The translations under genes and the position numbers were made by a program. A DNA stretch of 7,936 nt from the NCBI GenBank assembly GCA_036003885.1, contig DASYSA010000090.1:1-7936 (forward strand). The letters run 5' to 3'. Of the stretch, positions 1-6,556 are shown piece by piece; position 1 is the first letter of the stretch; the number at the start of each line of letters is the position of its first letter. Below the pieces are notes generated by a model. It was given only the letters and a program-made list of their open reading frames with translations, did not search any database and was not told where the DNA came from. The stretch is from DASYSA01 sp036003885. GTDB lineage: Bacteria; Acidobacteriota; Blastocatellia; UBA7656.

Positions 1-1
1 T

Positions 2-7
2 AAGGAG
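2..7 (+). promoter_or_regulatory. Shine-Dalgarno sequence for the GTG-started ORF at 13
   Basis: AAGGAG lies 5 bases before the GTG at 13. It is the strongest ribosome-binding site in the left part of the window and supports real translation from this GTG, at least in the ancestral gene. The TAA at 1-3 overlaps it and could be the stop of an upstream gene outside the window. Confidence 0.6.
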
Positions 8-12
8 ATCCT

Positions 13-402
13 GTGGAAGAACTGATCTTCGGCTCTGAATCACCCGAGGATGTCCTGAAAGCAATTCTCGACCAGGCGAAGAGCGCGAGGATCGAGTCCT
101 CCGAGCCCGCGCCAAGTACCGCCACTAGTAGCCCTCTGCGCTCCCCCATCAGTGGAGCTGAGATCAAAGAGGTCCTAGAGGTTGCGATCCTAGTCTTTAA
201 GAGTGGGGCTGCCGCAGGGATGTTTCTAATAGTCGTTCACCAGCTCAATTCTAGAATTGTGCGAAGTCTATCGTCCGTCATGTATTGTATGGAGGTGAAA
301 AGTTTGTGGCAGAATTGGCCACGCGGGAGTGTTAGAGAGTGGCGTGTGTGCTGGTCAGAAGTGATACCCCTTCCGGCTTCCCTACCTTGGCAGAATTGTT
401 AA
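13..402 (+). CDS. Small hypothetical protein, EACC1-like adaptor, probably frameshifted
   Basis: This is a 129-residue ORF from a GTG with a good ribosome-binding site. The first 50 residues are polar, with a Ser/Pro/Thr-rich linker. A strongly hydrophobic helical stretch follows at about residues 52-77 (EVLEVAILVF, then SGAAAGMFLIVVHQLNSR). This pattern, an alanine/glycine-rich helix ending in a basic segment and then a strand, recalls EACC1, a small adaptor of bacterial conflict systems that sits beside caspase- or trypsin-like effectors. That match is from memory and weak. After about residue 85 the sequence turns Trp/Cys/Arg-rich and unlike a folded protein. In the +3 frame the same DNA reads YGGEKFVAELATREC and stops at TAG 333-335, four bases before a possible new start at 339. 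The likely history is therefore an ancestral gene 13-335 with one frameshift between 255 and 293. A membrane-associated small protein of unrelated function remains possible. Confidence 0.45.
   Translation: MEELIFGSESPEDVLKAILDQAKSARIESSEPAPSTATSSPLRSPISGAEIKEVLEVAILVFKSGAAAGMFLIVVHQLNSRIVRSLSSVMYCMEVKSLWQNWPRGSVREWRVCWSEVIPLPASLPWQNC
325..329 (+). promoter_or_regulatory. Possible ribosome-binding site before 339
   Basis: GGGAG lies 9 bases before the GTG at 339 and just before the in-frame TAG at 333-335. The spacing fits a second gene starting directly after a repaired upstream gene. It matters only if the caspase-like relic was once a real gene. Confidence 0.3.
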
Positions 403-561
403 GCTCGTTGGTGGATATCTACATTACTGACCAACTCGCTCACTCTGACTGGATCACATCTGCTCGCACGTTCTTTGGCCGAACCCATCGCGGCGAGGAT
501 GATCACGAGCTGTCAACGCATTGATAGTCAAGTCGGATTTCTCGCGTGGGCACACTTGCTC
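339..561 (+). pseudogene. Possible relic of a caspase-like effector
   Basis: Frame +3 from GTG 339 opens with ACVLVRSDTPSGFPTLAELL and then a short amphipathic helix (SLVDIYI). This resembles the first strand, loop and helix of caspase-like peptidases in bacterial conflict systems (pattern: hydrophobic strand, G/S-D-x-Y, G-F-P-x-L, then a helix). The frame ends at TGA 522-524. Frame +1 over the next bases (523-561) reads DSQVGFLAWAHLL, which loosely resembles the D-x-hydrophobic-hydrophobic-Y-x-A-G-H-G strand carrying the catalytic His. No catalytic Cys region can be found before the next gene at 693, so any such enzyme would be shifted, truncated and inactive. The direct neighbour upstream, an EACC1-like ORF, is the partner such a peptidase would usually have. 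The call rests on short resemblances; non-coding sequence is the main alternative. Confidence 0.25.
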
Positions 562-692
562 CATGGGTGCGGCCATTTACCGTCGGGAGTACCAGAAGTA
601 TCCCAGTCAGACCACGCGGTAACGGTAGCTGAGTCGGGAATGTGCCCGAGGGCCAACGTGCCCAGTAACTGGAGAGGGCGAGGATTATTCAA
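562..692 (+). other. Leader region of the SIR2-STAND operon, no gene seen
   Basis: No frame here gives a convincing protein. A run that stays open in frame +1 to 717 overlaps the SIR2 start and has unnatural composition. The operon promoter should lie here or a little upstream, but no clear -35/-10 pair was found. A short direct repeat GTGCCC occurs twice (641-646 and 658-663), which may be chance. Confidence 0.4.
680..683 (+). promoter_or_regulatory. Ribosome-binding site of the SIR2 gene
   Basis: GAGG lies 9 bases before ATG 693, within a purine-rich stretch starting at 671. It supports 693 as the start; the next in-frame Met lies more than 110 residues further on, beyond the nucleotide-binding motif. 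Confidence 0.6.
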
Positions 693-1595
693 ATGTCAGC
701 TTCATCTAGAACAGTGAACAGGCCAAAGCTTCCAGAAGTAGACTGGGACCTTCTTGTGAGCCGAATAAGGCAGGGAAAGTGTACGCCGTTCTTGGGAGCC
801 GGCGCTTGCGCTGGAGTGCTCCCGCTTGGAAAGGACATTGCGCAGGCGTGGGCCAGGAGGTACGAGTATCCGCTCCGAGACTCGACCGACCTAGTCCGTG
901 TCGCGCAGTTCTTAGCAGTACAGGCGAGGGATTCTCTGTTCCCGAAAGAGAAAATCAAAGCGCAGTTTGAGAACATCGCCCCGCCGGACTTCAATCAGCC
1001 GTGCGAGATACACGGCATCCTGGCAGACCTTCCGCTGCCGATGTACATCACGACAAACTATGACGACTTCATGGTGAAGGCCCTTAGCAGTCGTGGAAAG
1101 GAACCGTTAACGGAGTTGTGCCGATGGAACGACGCGCTTAAGGAAAGCCCTTCGATCTTCGATCAGGAGCCAAAGGTGACCCTCACTCCGCAGCGACCCG
1201 TCGTGTTTCATATGCACGGTCACATCTCCGAGCCCGAATCCATCGTACTCACTGAGGATGATTACCTCGACTTCCTGATCAATATGTCGGAGGACCCTCA
1301 GTTGCTACCTCCGCCAATCAGGGAGGCCCTCACGAAGACATCGCTTCTCTTCCTGGGTTACCGCCTCGCCGACTGGAATTTCCGTGTCGTGTTCCGAAGC
1401 CTGGTCAGTTACTTGAAGAGAGGCTTCGCTCGTGCGCACGTATCCGTGCAGGTCGCTCCCGGCAGGCTCTCGCCCAACCAACTCGGGAGAGCAATCGAAT
1501 ACCTCGACAATTATTTCAAGGAGCTTAAGGTCAGCGTCTACTGGGGTACTTGCCAGGAGTTCGCGCGGGATTTGAGCGAAAAGATGAGGAAATAG
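693..1595 (+). CDS. SIR2-like protein (SIR2_2 type), probable NAD+-hydrolysing effector
   Basis: This 300-residue protein has the hallmarks of the SIR2_2 family. FLGAGACAG at residues 33-41 is the NAD-binding loop, with Cys39 where Ser is more usual. YITTNYDD at 118-125 carries the Asn/Asp pair (Asn122, Asp124). HMHGH at 173-177 carries the probable catalytic His175. It is followed by SIVLTEDDY (183-191) and by LLFLGYRLADWNFR (218-231), a signature seen in defence-associated members. Relatives in systems such as Thoeris, DSR and some Avs proteins cleave NAD+ to stop growth of infected cells; deacetylase activity is not expected. No signal peptide or membrane helix is seen, so it should act in the cytoplasm. 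The stop is two bases before the STAND gene, which implies co-expression and makes that protein the likely activator. No separate N-terminal effector or C-terminal sensor domain is attached, unlike fused SIR2-STAND proteins. Family assignment is secure; NADase activity and defence role are inferred. Confidence 0.93.
   Translation: MSASSRTVNRPKLPEVDWDLLVSRIRQGKCTPFLGAGACAGVLPLGKDIAQAWARRYEYPLRDSTDLVRVAQFLAVQARDSLFPKEKIKAQFENIAPPDFNQPCEIHGILADLPLPMYITTNYDDFMVKALSSRGKEPLTELCRWNDALKESPSIFDQEPKVTLTPQRPVVFHMHGHISEPESIVLTEDDYLDFLINMSEDPQLLPPPIREALTKTSLLFLGYRLADWNFRVVFRSLVSYLKRGFARAHVSVQVAPGRLSPNQLGRAIEYLDNYFKELKVSVYWGTCQEFARDLSEKMRK
1586..1590 (+). promoter_or_regulatory. Ribosome-binding site that fixes the STAND start at 1598
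   Basis: GAGGA lies 7 bases before ATG 1598 and inside the last codons of the SIR2 gene. A longer in-frame ORF begins at 1550, but its extra 16 residues overlap the SIR2 gene and lack a good ribosome-binding site. The family-typical opening (YVGPRPY) begins shortly after the Met at 1598. Confidence 0.75.
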
Positions 1596-1597
1596 AA

Positions 1598-4500
1598 ATG
1601 GAAGCTGAATTCCAACCCTATGTAGGACCTCGTCCGTATCAAGAGACCGAGGAAGATAAAGCCCTCTTCTTCGGACGGGATCGCGAGGTAAGCGAACTGT
1701 TATCCCTGATCATCGCGCATCCGGTCGTGCTTCTATATGCGCAGTCGGGTGCCGGAAAGACTTCTTTGATCAACGCAAAGCTGATTCCGGCGCTCAAAGA
1801 GGATGGATATGAAATGCTCCCGACCGCGCGCGTTCAAGGCATCGACAACGAGAGTGCGTCAAACATTTTCGTCTACAATACACTTGTGAGCTGGACTGAG
1901 AGTAAAGAGTTAGCCGCACACCTAAAGCCGCGCGCCAAGTTTGCCGACACAGCGCAACGCGACGACTGGCTCGGAGGCCTGGTGGTCGCGCAGCAGTTGG
2001 GCAAGGTCTCACTCGCGAACTTCCTGCGCGAACGGCCGCACTTAAAGAGCCAGGAGGAATGGGATCTGCCGCGCTTCGCGTTCTTCGATCAATTCGAAGA
2101 GCTATTCACGTTTTATCCGCACAGATGGAAAGACCGGCAAGGCTTCTTCGAGCAGGTGGGAGAGGCACTGGAGGAGGACACACTCCTGCGCGTTGTGTTC
2201 GCGTTGCGAGAGGATTACATCGCTGAGCTGCACGCATTCGCGTCCCTGCTGCCTGAGAGGCTCCGGACCAGTTTTCGATTGCAACGGCTCGGGGTGAAGG
2301 CGGCGCTATCGGCGATCACTAACCCAGTGAAGAAGACTACGCGGCGTTTCGCAGAGGGCGTCGCCGAGCAGCTCGTTCAAAATCTGTTGAAGATCCCTGG
2401 ACGAGCAGACGGCGAATCCGAAGTAGGACAGGAGGTCGAACCTGTACAACTACAAGTTGTCCTCCAGAACTTGTGGCAGTCTCTCGGACCTTATGCCGAA
2501 GTCATTACAGCGGAGCACCTGGTATCCTGCGGCGACGTGACCCAGGCGCTGTCCGCGTTCTATGAGAGATCGATACAGACGGTTTCTCAAGAGATCGGCC
2601 TGAAAGAAGGAGATATACGCCGGTGGTTCGGGAACACGCTGATCACTCCGGAGGGAACACGGGGGATGGTCTTCGCCGGGCGCGAGAAGGCGGGAGACCT
2701 CCCAATCAATGCAGTGACTCGACTCGAAGAGCTGCAGCTAATTAAGAGTGAACCGCGCGGCGGCGCCCGATGGATTGAGCTGACTCACGACCGGTTCATC
2801 GAGCCAATTCGCAAGTCAAATGAGAAGTGGCTTGCGGAGCGATCGGGGGGCGCGCAGACCCGGAGCGAACTGGAAGCGAAGGCGGCCAGGTGGGTTGATC
2901 TGGGACGCGGTACCAACGGACTGCTTGACGAAGGCGAGTTGCTGGTTGCGCAGCGCTGGCTGAAGAGCACTGAAGCCACCGATGTGGGATACAGCGAGGC
3001 GCTGTTCTCGCTCGTGCAGGCGAGCTATGCGGCCATCCAGGAGGCTGCGCGAGAGAGTGAGCGCGCGCTGGCAATTGAGCAAGAACGACGCAGAGAAGCC
3101 GAGCGACAACAGGTCGAGCTGCAGGCGGCAGCTCGCGAACATGAGCTCGAGCACGCCCGAGCCCTCGCAGCGGAGCAACGGCGCCGGCTTAGACAATTTC
3201 GTTTTGGGCTCGTCGCGCTGTGCGTACTGTTGGCCGCTATGGCTGGGATTACTGTTTATGCGTTTGAGCAACGGTCCGAGGCTATTCGGGCGCGGACGCG
3301 CGCAGAGCAGCTTAGTGCGGAGGCCATCGATGCGAAGGGTCGCGCCGAAGGGTCCGCTGAGGAGGCGACAAAGCGAAGCTCCGAAGCAGACAAAGCCAGA
3401 GGGGAATCCAACATAGCTAAGGCCGCGGCAGAGAAGGACGCTCAAATTGCCAGGACGTTAAAAGTGGAGGCTGATACGGCGAGGGCCCAAGCGGTAGCCG
3501 CCCGGAGCGAAGCAGACAGGATATCGAGGCTCAGCCTATCGGACGCCCTGACATACCACGCCGAAAAAAACCTCGACGAGGACTCGGAACTTGGCGTCCT
3601 GTTGGCCCTCCAGGCAGCATCGGCGAAACGTTCGCCGATTGCAACCGGCGATATGAGACCCGCCGGGTGGGAAGAAGTTCTGGGCGCTGCTGTACAGACC
3701 CCTATTGGGCGAACGCTGGAAGCACAGCAGGACTCCTATAGCGGCATTACGTTCGATCGCCGTGGCAATCGACTGATCGCTGTCAGTCAGTCCGGACTCA
3801 TCAGCAATTGGGAGTTATCCTCGGGTCAGAAAGATGAGGCTTCGATCCCAATGGATGGCGTCGAGCAAGCGGCTCTTAGTTACGATGGCACACGCTTTGT
3901 CACTGTCACAGAAAAGGATCACACTGCAGTAGTGTGGGATACTTCCTCTGGAAAGAAGGTTTCCGATTTTCCGCCGAAGAAATCTGGACCAGTCGCCCTT
4001 GCTCTGGACAAAGAAGGTAGCCGCCTGGCTCTTCTCACTCGATATCTTGACACTGACGGTATGGCAGCGGCGACCCAACCAGCTTTATATCGCGGCCATC
4101 GCCTTGAGGTGCGAACGGCTGCCTACGGTAGCAGTTCAGCAAAAACGAGGCCCTATAGCCCTGTCGACATAATAGTGCAACCTGCAACGACAGAGGCAGC
4201 GGCAGCATCGATATGGGACGTTTCGTCTGGAAAAAGACTGTGGTCCACGCCGGCCAAGGAAAGGGGGTTCGTTCGCTTCGCTCTCAGCGGTGACGGATTA
4301 CGTTTGGCCACTTTTCAGACGGACAACAAGCTAGTGATATGGGAGGTCGCTAACTCGAAACCCTTGCTGTTGTCCAGTCCTAAGGCTGAGGTAGTCGGGC
4401 TGGCGTTCAACGAACAGGGAAATCAACTAGCAGCCGCTTACATCAACGGCTGGACAAGAATCTGGGATACTAAGTCGGGCGAAGAAATGAACGAATTGAA

Positions 4501-6556
4501 TACCGGCCGAGCTATCCTGTTTGCATTTAGCCAGGACGGAGAGCGTCTGGCTACGATCGGCGCTGACGGAAGACTAAGAGTATGGGACGTGGCTTCGGGG
4601 CGCCTCGTGAAGATCCTCTCCGGAGAGTTCAGCCGCACCAGCGCCCTCACCTTCGATCCGGACGGGAAACATCTGGCCGCCACCGCAAGTACTGGACAAG
4701 TGAAAATCTGGAACGTGGCTGATGAGGAATTACTCTCACTATCCGGCCATTGGGCGGCGGTTTCCGGGATCGATTACAGCAGCGATGGAAGACAAATCGC
4801 AACCGCAAGCGCCGACGGTACCGTCAGGATTTGGGATGCGGAGACAGGATGGGAGGTTCAAAAGATCCAGGGCCACGAAGGCAAAGTGATTGGCGTGGCT
4901 TTCAGCCCAGACGGTAAACGCCTTGTCACCGGGAGTCAGGATGGGACGGCGAAATTGTGGGATGCGGTAACAGGCAAGCAACTCTCGAAAGTTCAACATA
5001 ACGGTCAGGTCTGGGACGTCGCCTTCAGCCCTGATGGGACGAGATTCGCCACGGCTAGTTGGGACAAGACAGCAAAGATATGTGTCATCACCGGAAATGG
5101 ACAAAAGGAGTTGACGCTCCCCCACAATGACAGAGTGAGTGCAGTGGCTTTCGGTCCGAATCAGATTCTGGCGACGGGTAGCTGGGACAACACCATCAAA
5201 CTGTGGGATTATGAAGGACGGCTGCTAAATACGCTGAAAAACCACAACAAACCGATCTGGGACCTTGCCTTCAGCAGAACTGGACTGCTGGCCAGTGCAA
5301 GTCTCGATGGGACGGCGAAGATCTGGGACCCAGCGAAAGGAAAGGTCCTTCATACATTCAGGGTGGGTGATCAGAACGTGTGGGGCGTTGCATTCAGTCC
5401 TGATGGAACCCGATTGGCGACCGCCGCCGAGCGCGGGGATGCGCGAATATGGGACCTTGATGGACACGTCTTGTTCAAGGTCACCGACAAGGAGGGGTTT
5501 TCAACTAACCGCGTCGCGTTCAGCCCCCCTGGCGGCGGCCATCTGGCCATCACTGCAGATAGCGGCGTTGTAAAGATATATCCGGTGGGTCCGCACGAAT
5601 TGATAGAGCGGGCGCGAAATCTGGTCACTCGCACAATGAGCCTCGAGGAATGCAAAGAGTTTCTTCATTCGGATAGTTGTTCCAAGTCGGTACGTGCTAT
5701 CGAGCTGGTTATTGAGGGCAGGAAGCTCGCCAAGGACGGGGACATTGACAGAGCGACCAGAGCCTTTCAAGAGGCCAAAACGCAGGACGAGCTGCTTTTG
5801 GGTGACGCCTCCACCGAAGCAAGGCGAATTGCGGTGTCTGAACTGTTACGGAAGGTGCGCGACGAAGCTCATCGACGAAGGGCGGCATCGGCAGACCTGG
5901 AGAAGGCGAACCGCCTTATGCCCCGCCTCCAAATCGATCCGTCGGAGGCTGCTAACCGACTGGCTGCCGAAGACCTCATTCAAAGAAGTTTAGATCTCGC
6001 GAAGCGCGGCGAGGTCACAGCCTCTGCTGAGCAATTCAAACAGGCACTATCAAAAGCACCGAAGTTGAATTCCCGAACAATGCAATGGTATCTCGCCACG
6101 ACTCTCAAGGATTACGCTGACTCGAGCATGAAACAGAGCAAGATTGATCAAGCATTCGCAGCCTATTGGCAGGCTCAGCTTCTGTATGATGCTGCCGTGC
6201 CTGCTGACACCTGGAATACAGTCTGTTGGAGAGGAAGCCTTCTTGACCGAGCAAAACAGGTCGCCGAAGCTTGTGATCAAGCCGTACAGCTCGGAAAAGG
6301 CGACAAACTCCCGGCGTATCGAGACAGCCGGGGTCTTTCCCGAGCTCTTCGAGGCGACTTCGCCGGAGCGGTCGATGACTTCGCGTATTATATGGACAGC
6401 ATCGCGGATCCGGCGAAAAAGTCGCGCCGACAGCGGTGGATTGACGAGCTTCGCTCCAACAAGAGTCCGTTCACCGCGGATGAGCTAGAGAAGCTGCGCG
6501 TAGAGACAGGGCTGCGCGTAGAGACAGGTCCTTTTCCCGGGGTGAGATCGAGATGA
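1598..6556 (+). CDS. nSTAND1 ATPase with transmembrane helix, 14 WD40 repeats and TPR-like C-terminus
   Basis: This 1652-residue protein is a probable signal-sensing switch. Residues 8-30 (YVGPRPY, then ALFFGRDREV) open the nSTAND1 ATPase. AQSGAGKTSL at 48-57 is the Walker A loop (Lys54, Thr55). FFDQFEELF at 162-170 is Walker B with its acidic tail. FALREDY at 201-207 is a sensor-like Arg segment, and LTHDRFIEPIR at 395-405 marks the helical end of the module. Coiled coil covers about 484-534, one membrane helix 536-557 (after RRRLRQFRF), and a second coiled coil 558-645. Fourteen WD40 repeats fill 711-1330, enough for two seven-bladed propellers. After these comes the family tail motif MSLEECKEFLH (1347-1357) and helical TPR-like repeats (about 1363-1620), including YRDSRGLSRALRGDFAGAVDDF. 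In STAND proteins, ligand binding by such repeats triggers ATP-dependent oligomerisation and effector activation. The coupled SIR2 protein is the obvious partner. The gene is intact; oddities are an insertion in repeat 3, a degenerate repeat 10 and a recent duplication at the 3' end. The sensed ligand is unknown. Confidence 0.96.
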   Translation: MEAEFQPYVGPRPYQETEEDKALFFGRDREVSELLSLIIAHPVVLLYAQSGAGKTSLINAKLIPALKEDGYEMLPTARVQGIDNESASNIFVYNTLVSWTESKELAAHLKPRAKFADTAQRDDWLGGLVVAQQLGKVSLANFLRERPHLKSQEEWDLPRFAFFDQFEELFTFYPHRWKDRQGFFEQVGEALEEDTLLRVVFALREDYIAELHAFASLLPERLRTSFRLQRLGVKAALSAITNPVKKTTRRFAEGVAEQLVQNLLKIPGRADGESEVGQEVEPVQLQVVLQNLWQSLGPYAEVITAEHLVSCGDVTQALSAFYERSIQTVSQEIGLKEGDIRRWFGNTLITPEGTRGMVFAGREKAGDLPINAVTRLEELQLIKSEPRGGARWIELTHDRFIEPIRKSNEKWLAERSGGAQTRSELEAKAARWVDLGRGTNGLLDEGELLVAQRWLKSTEATDVGYSEALFSLVQASYAAIQEAARESERALAIEQERRREAERQQVELQAAAREHELEHARALAAEQRRRLRQFRFGLVALCVLLAAMAGITVYAFEQRSEAIRARTRAEQLSAEAIDAKGRAEGSAEEATKRSSEADKARGESNIAKAAAEKDAQIARTLKVEADTARAQAVAARSEADRISRLSLSDALTYHAEKNLDEDSELGVLLALQAASAKRSPIATGDMRPAGWEEVLGAAVQTPIGRTLEAQQDSYSGITFDRRGNRLIAVSQSGLISNWELSSGQKDEASIPMDGVEQAALSYDGTRFVTVTEKDHTAVVWDTSSGKKVSDFPPKKSGPVALALDKEGSRLALLTRYLDTDGMAAATQPALYRGHRLEVRTAAYGSSSAKTRPYSPVDIIVQPATTEAAAASIWDVSSGKRLWSTPAKERGFVRFALSGDGLRLATFQTDNKLVIWEVANSKPLLLSSPKAEVVGLAFNEQGNQLAAAYINGWTRIWDTKSGEEMNELNTGRAILFAFSQDGERLATIGADGRLRVWDVASGRLVKILSGEFSRTSALTFDPDGKHLAATASTGQVKIWNVADEELLSLSGHWAAVSGIDYSSDGRQIATASADGTVRIWDAETGWEVQKIQGHEGKVIGVAFSPDGKRLVTGSQDGTAKLWDAVTGKQLSKVQHNGQVWDVAFSPDGTRFATASWDKTAKICVITGNGQKELTLPHNDRVSAVAFGPNQILATGSWDNTIKLWDYEGRLLNTLKNHNKPIWDLAFSRTGLLASASLDGTAKIWDPAKGKVLHTFRVGDQNVWGVAFSPDGTRLATAAERGDARIWDLDGHVLFKVTDKEGFSTNRVAFSPPGGGHLAITADSGVVKIYPVGPHELIERARNLVTRTMSLEECKEFLHSDSCSKSVRAIELVIEGRKLAKDGDIDRATRAFQEAKTQDELLLGDASTEARRIAVSELLRKVRDEAHRRRAASADLEKANRLMPRLQIDPSEAANRLAAEDLIQRSLDLAKRGEVTASAEQFKQALSKAPKLNSRTMQWYLATTLKDYADSSMKQSKIDQAFAAYWQAQLLYDAAVPADTWNTVCWRGSLLDRAKQVAEACDQAVQLGKGDKLPAYRDSRGLSRALRGDFAGAVDDFAYYMDSIADPAKKSRRQRWIDELRSNKSPFTADELEKLRVETGLRVETGPFPGVRSR
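3047..3532 (+). other. Coiled coil - membrane helix - coiled coil linker of the STAND protein
   Basis: Residues 484-534 and 558-645 are rich in Glu, Arg, Ala and Gln with few helix breakers, so both should form long coiled coils. Between them residues 536-557 (nt 3203-3268) are a single uncharged hydrophobic segment containing LVALCVLLAAMAGITVYAF. The Arg-rich stretch RRRLRQFRF just before it favours the ATPase side in the cytoplasm by the positive-inside rule. That would put the WD40 and TPR-like parts on the other side of the membrane, unless the segment is not inserted. Residues 641-676 (a SRLSLSDALTYHAEK segment, then LGVLLALQAA) form the helix pair that usually precedes the propellers in this family. 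Confidence 0.75.
3728..5587 (+). repeat. Array of 14 WD40 protein repeats
   Basis: Each unit reads roughly V-x-x-hydrophobic-A-F-S-P-D-G-x-x-L-A-T-A-S-x-D-G-T-x-x-hydrophobic-W-D. The first seven (residues about 711-1040) are divergent and the last seven (about 1050-1330) are close to consensus, as in AFSPDGKRLVTGSQDGTAKL at 1101-1120. Repeat 3 is interrupted by about 54 residues (815-868) before its closing SIWDVSSGK. Repeat 10 has lost its Trp-Asp (KICVITGNG). The count was made by eye. Two seven-bladed propellers is the simplest reading. Confidence 0.85.
6493..6528 (+). repeat. Perfect 18-bp tandem duplication at the end of the STAND gene
   Basis: The unit gctgcgcgtagagacagg occurs twice back to back with no mismatch (6493-6510, 6511-6528). 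It adds six residues in frame, so LRVETG appears twice near the C-terminus (residues 1633-1638 and 1639-1644). Perfect identity points to a recent replication-slippage event in a poorly conserved tail. Confidence 0.97.

Noticed and set aside
307..398. 11-bp direct repeat tggcagaattg at 307-317 and 388-398
   Set aside because: It is short, and both copies encode a common A-E-L sequence in frame +3. There are no flanking inverted repeats or target duplication to suggest a mobile element.
475..717. 80-residue plus-strand ORF ending inside the SIR2 gene
   Set aside because: It starts from TTG without a ribosome-binding site and overlaps a well-supported gene start. Its composition is unnatural, apart from a short stretch discussed as a possible caspase relic.
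1550..1597. Upstream in-frame extension of the STAND ORF to 1550
   Set aside because: It overlaps the SIR2 coding end, adds 16 atypical residues and lacks a good ribosome-binding site, whereas ATG 1598 has GAGGA 7 bases upstream.
2816..3445. 209-residue ORF on the minus strand
   Set aside because: It lies wholly opposite the coiled-coil and membrane part of the STAND gene. The biased Glu/Ala/Arg codons there keep the opposite strand open, and the product shows no family features.
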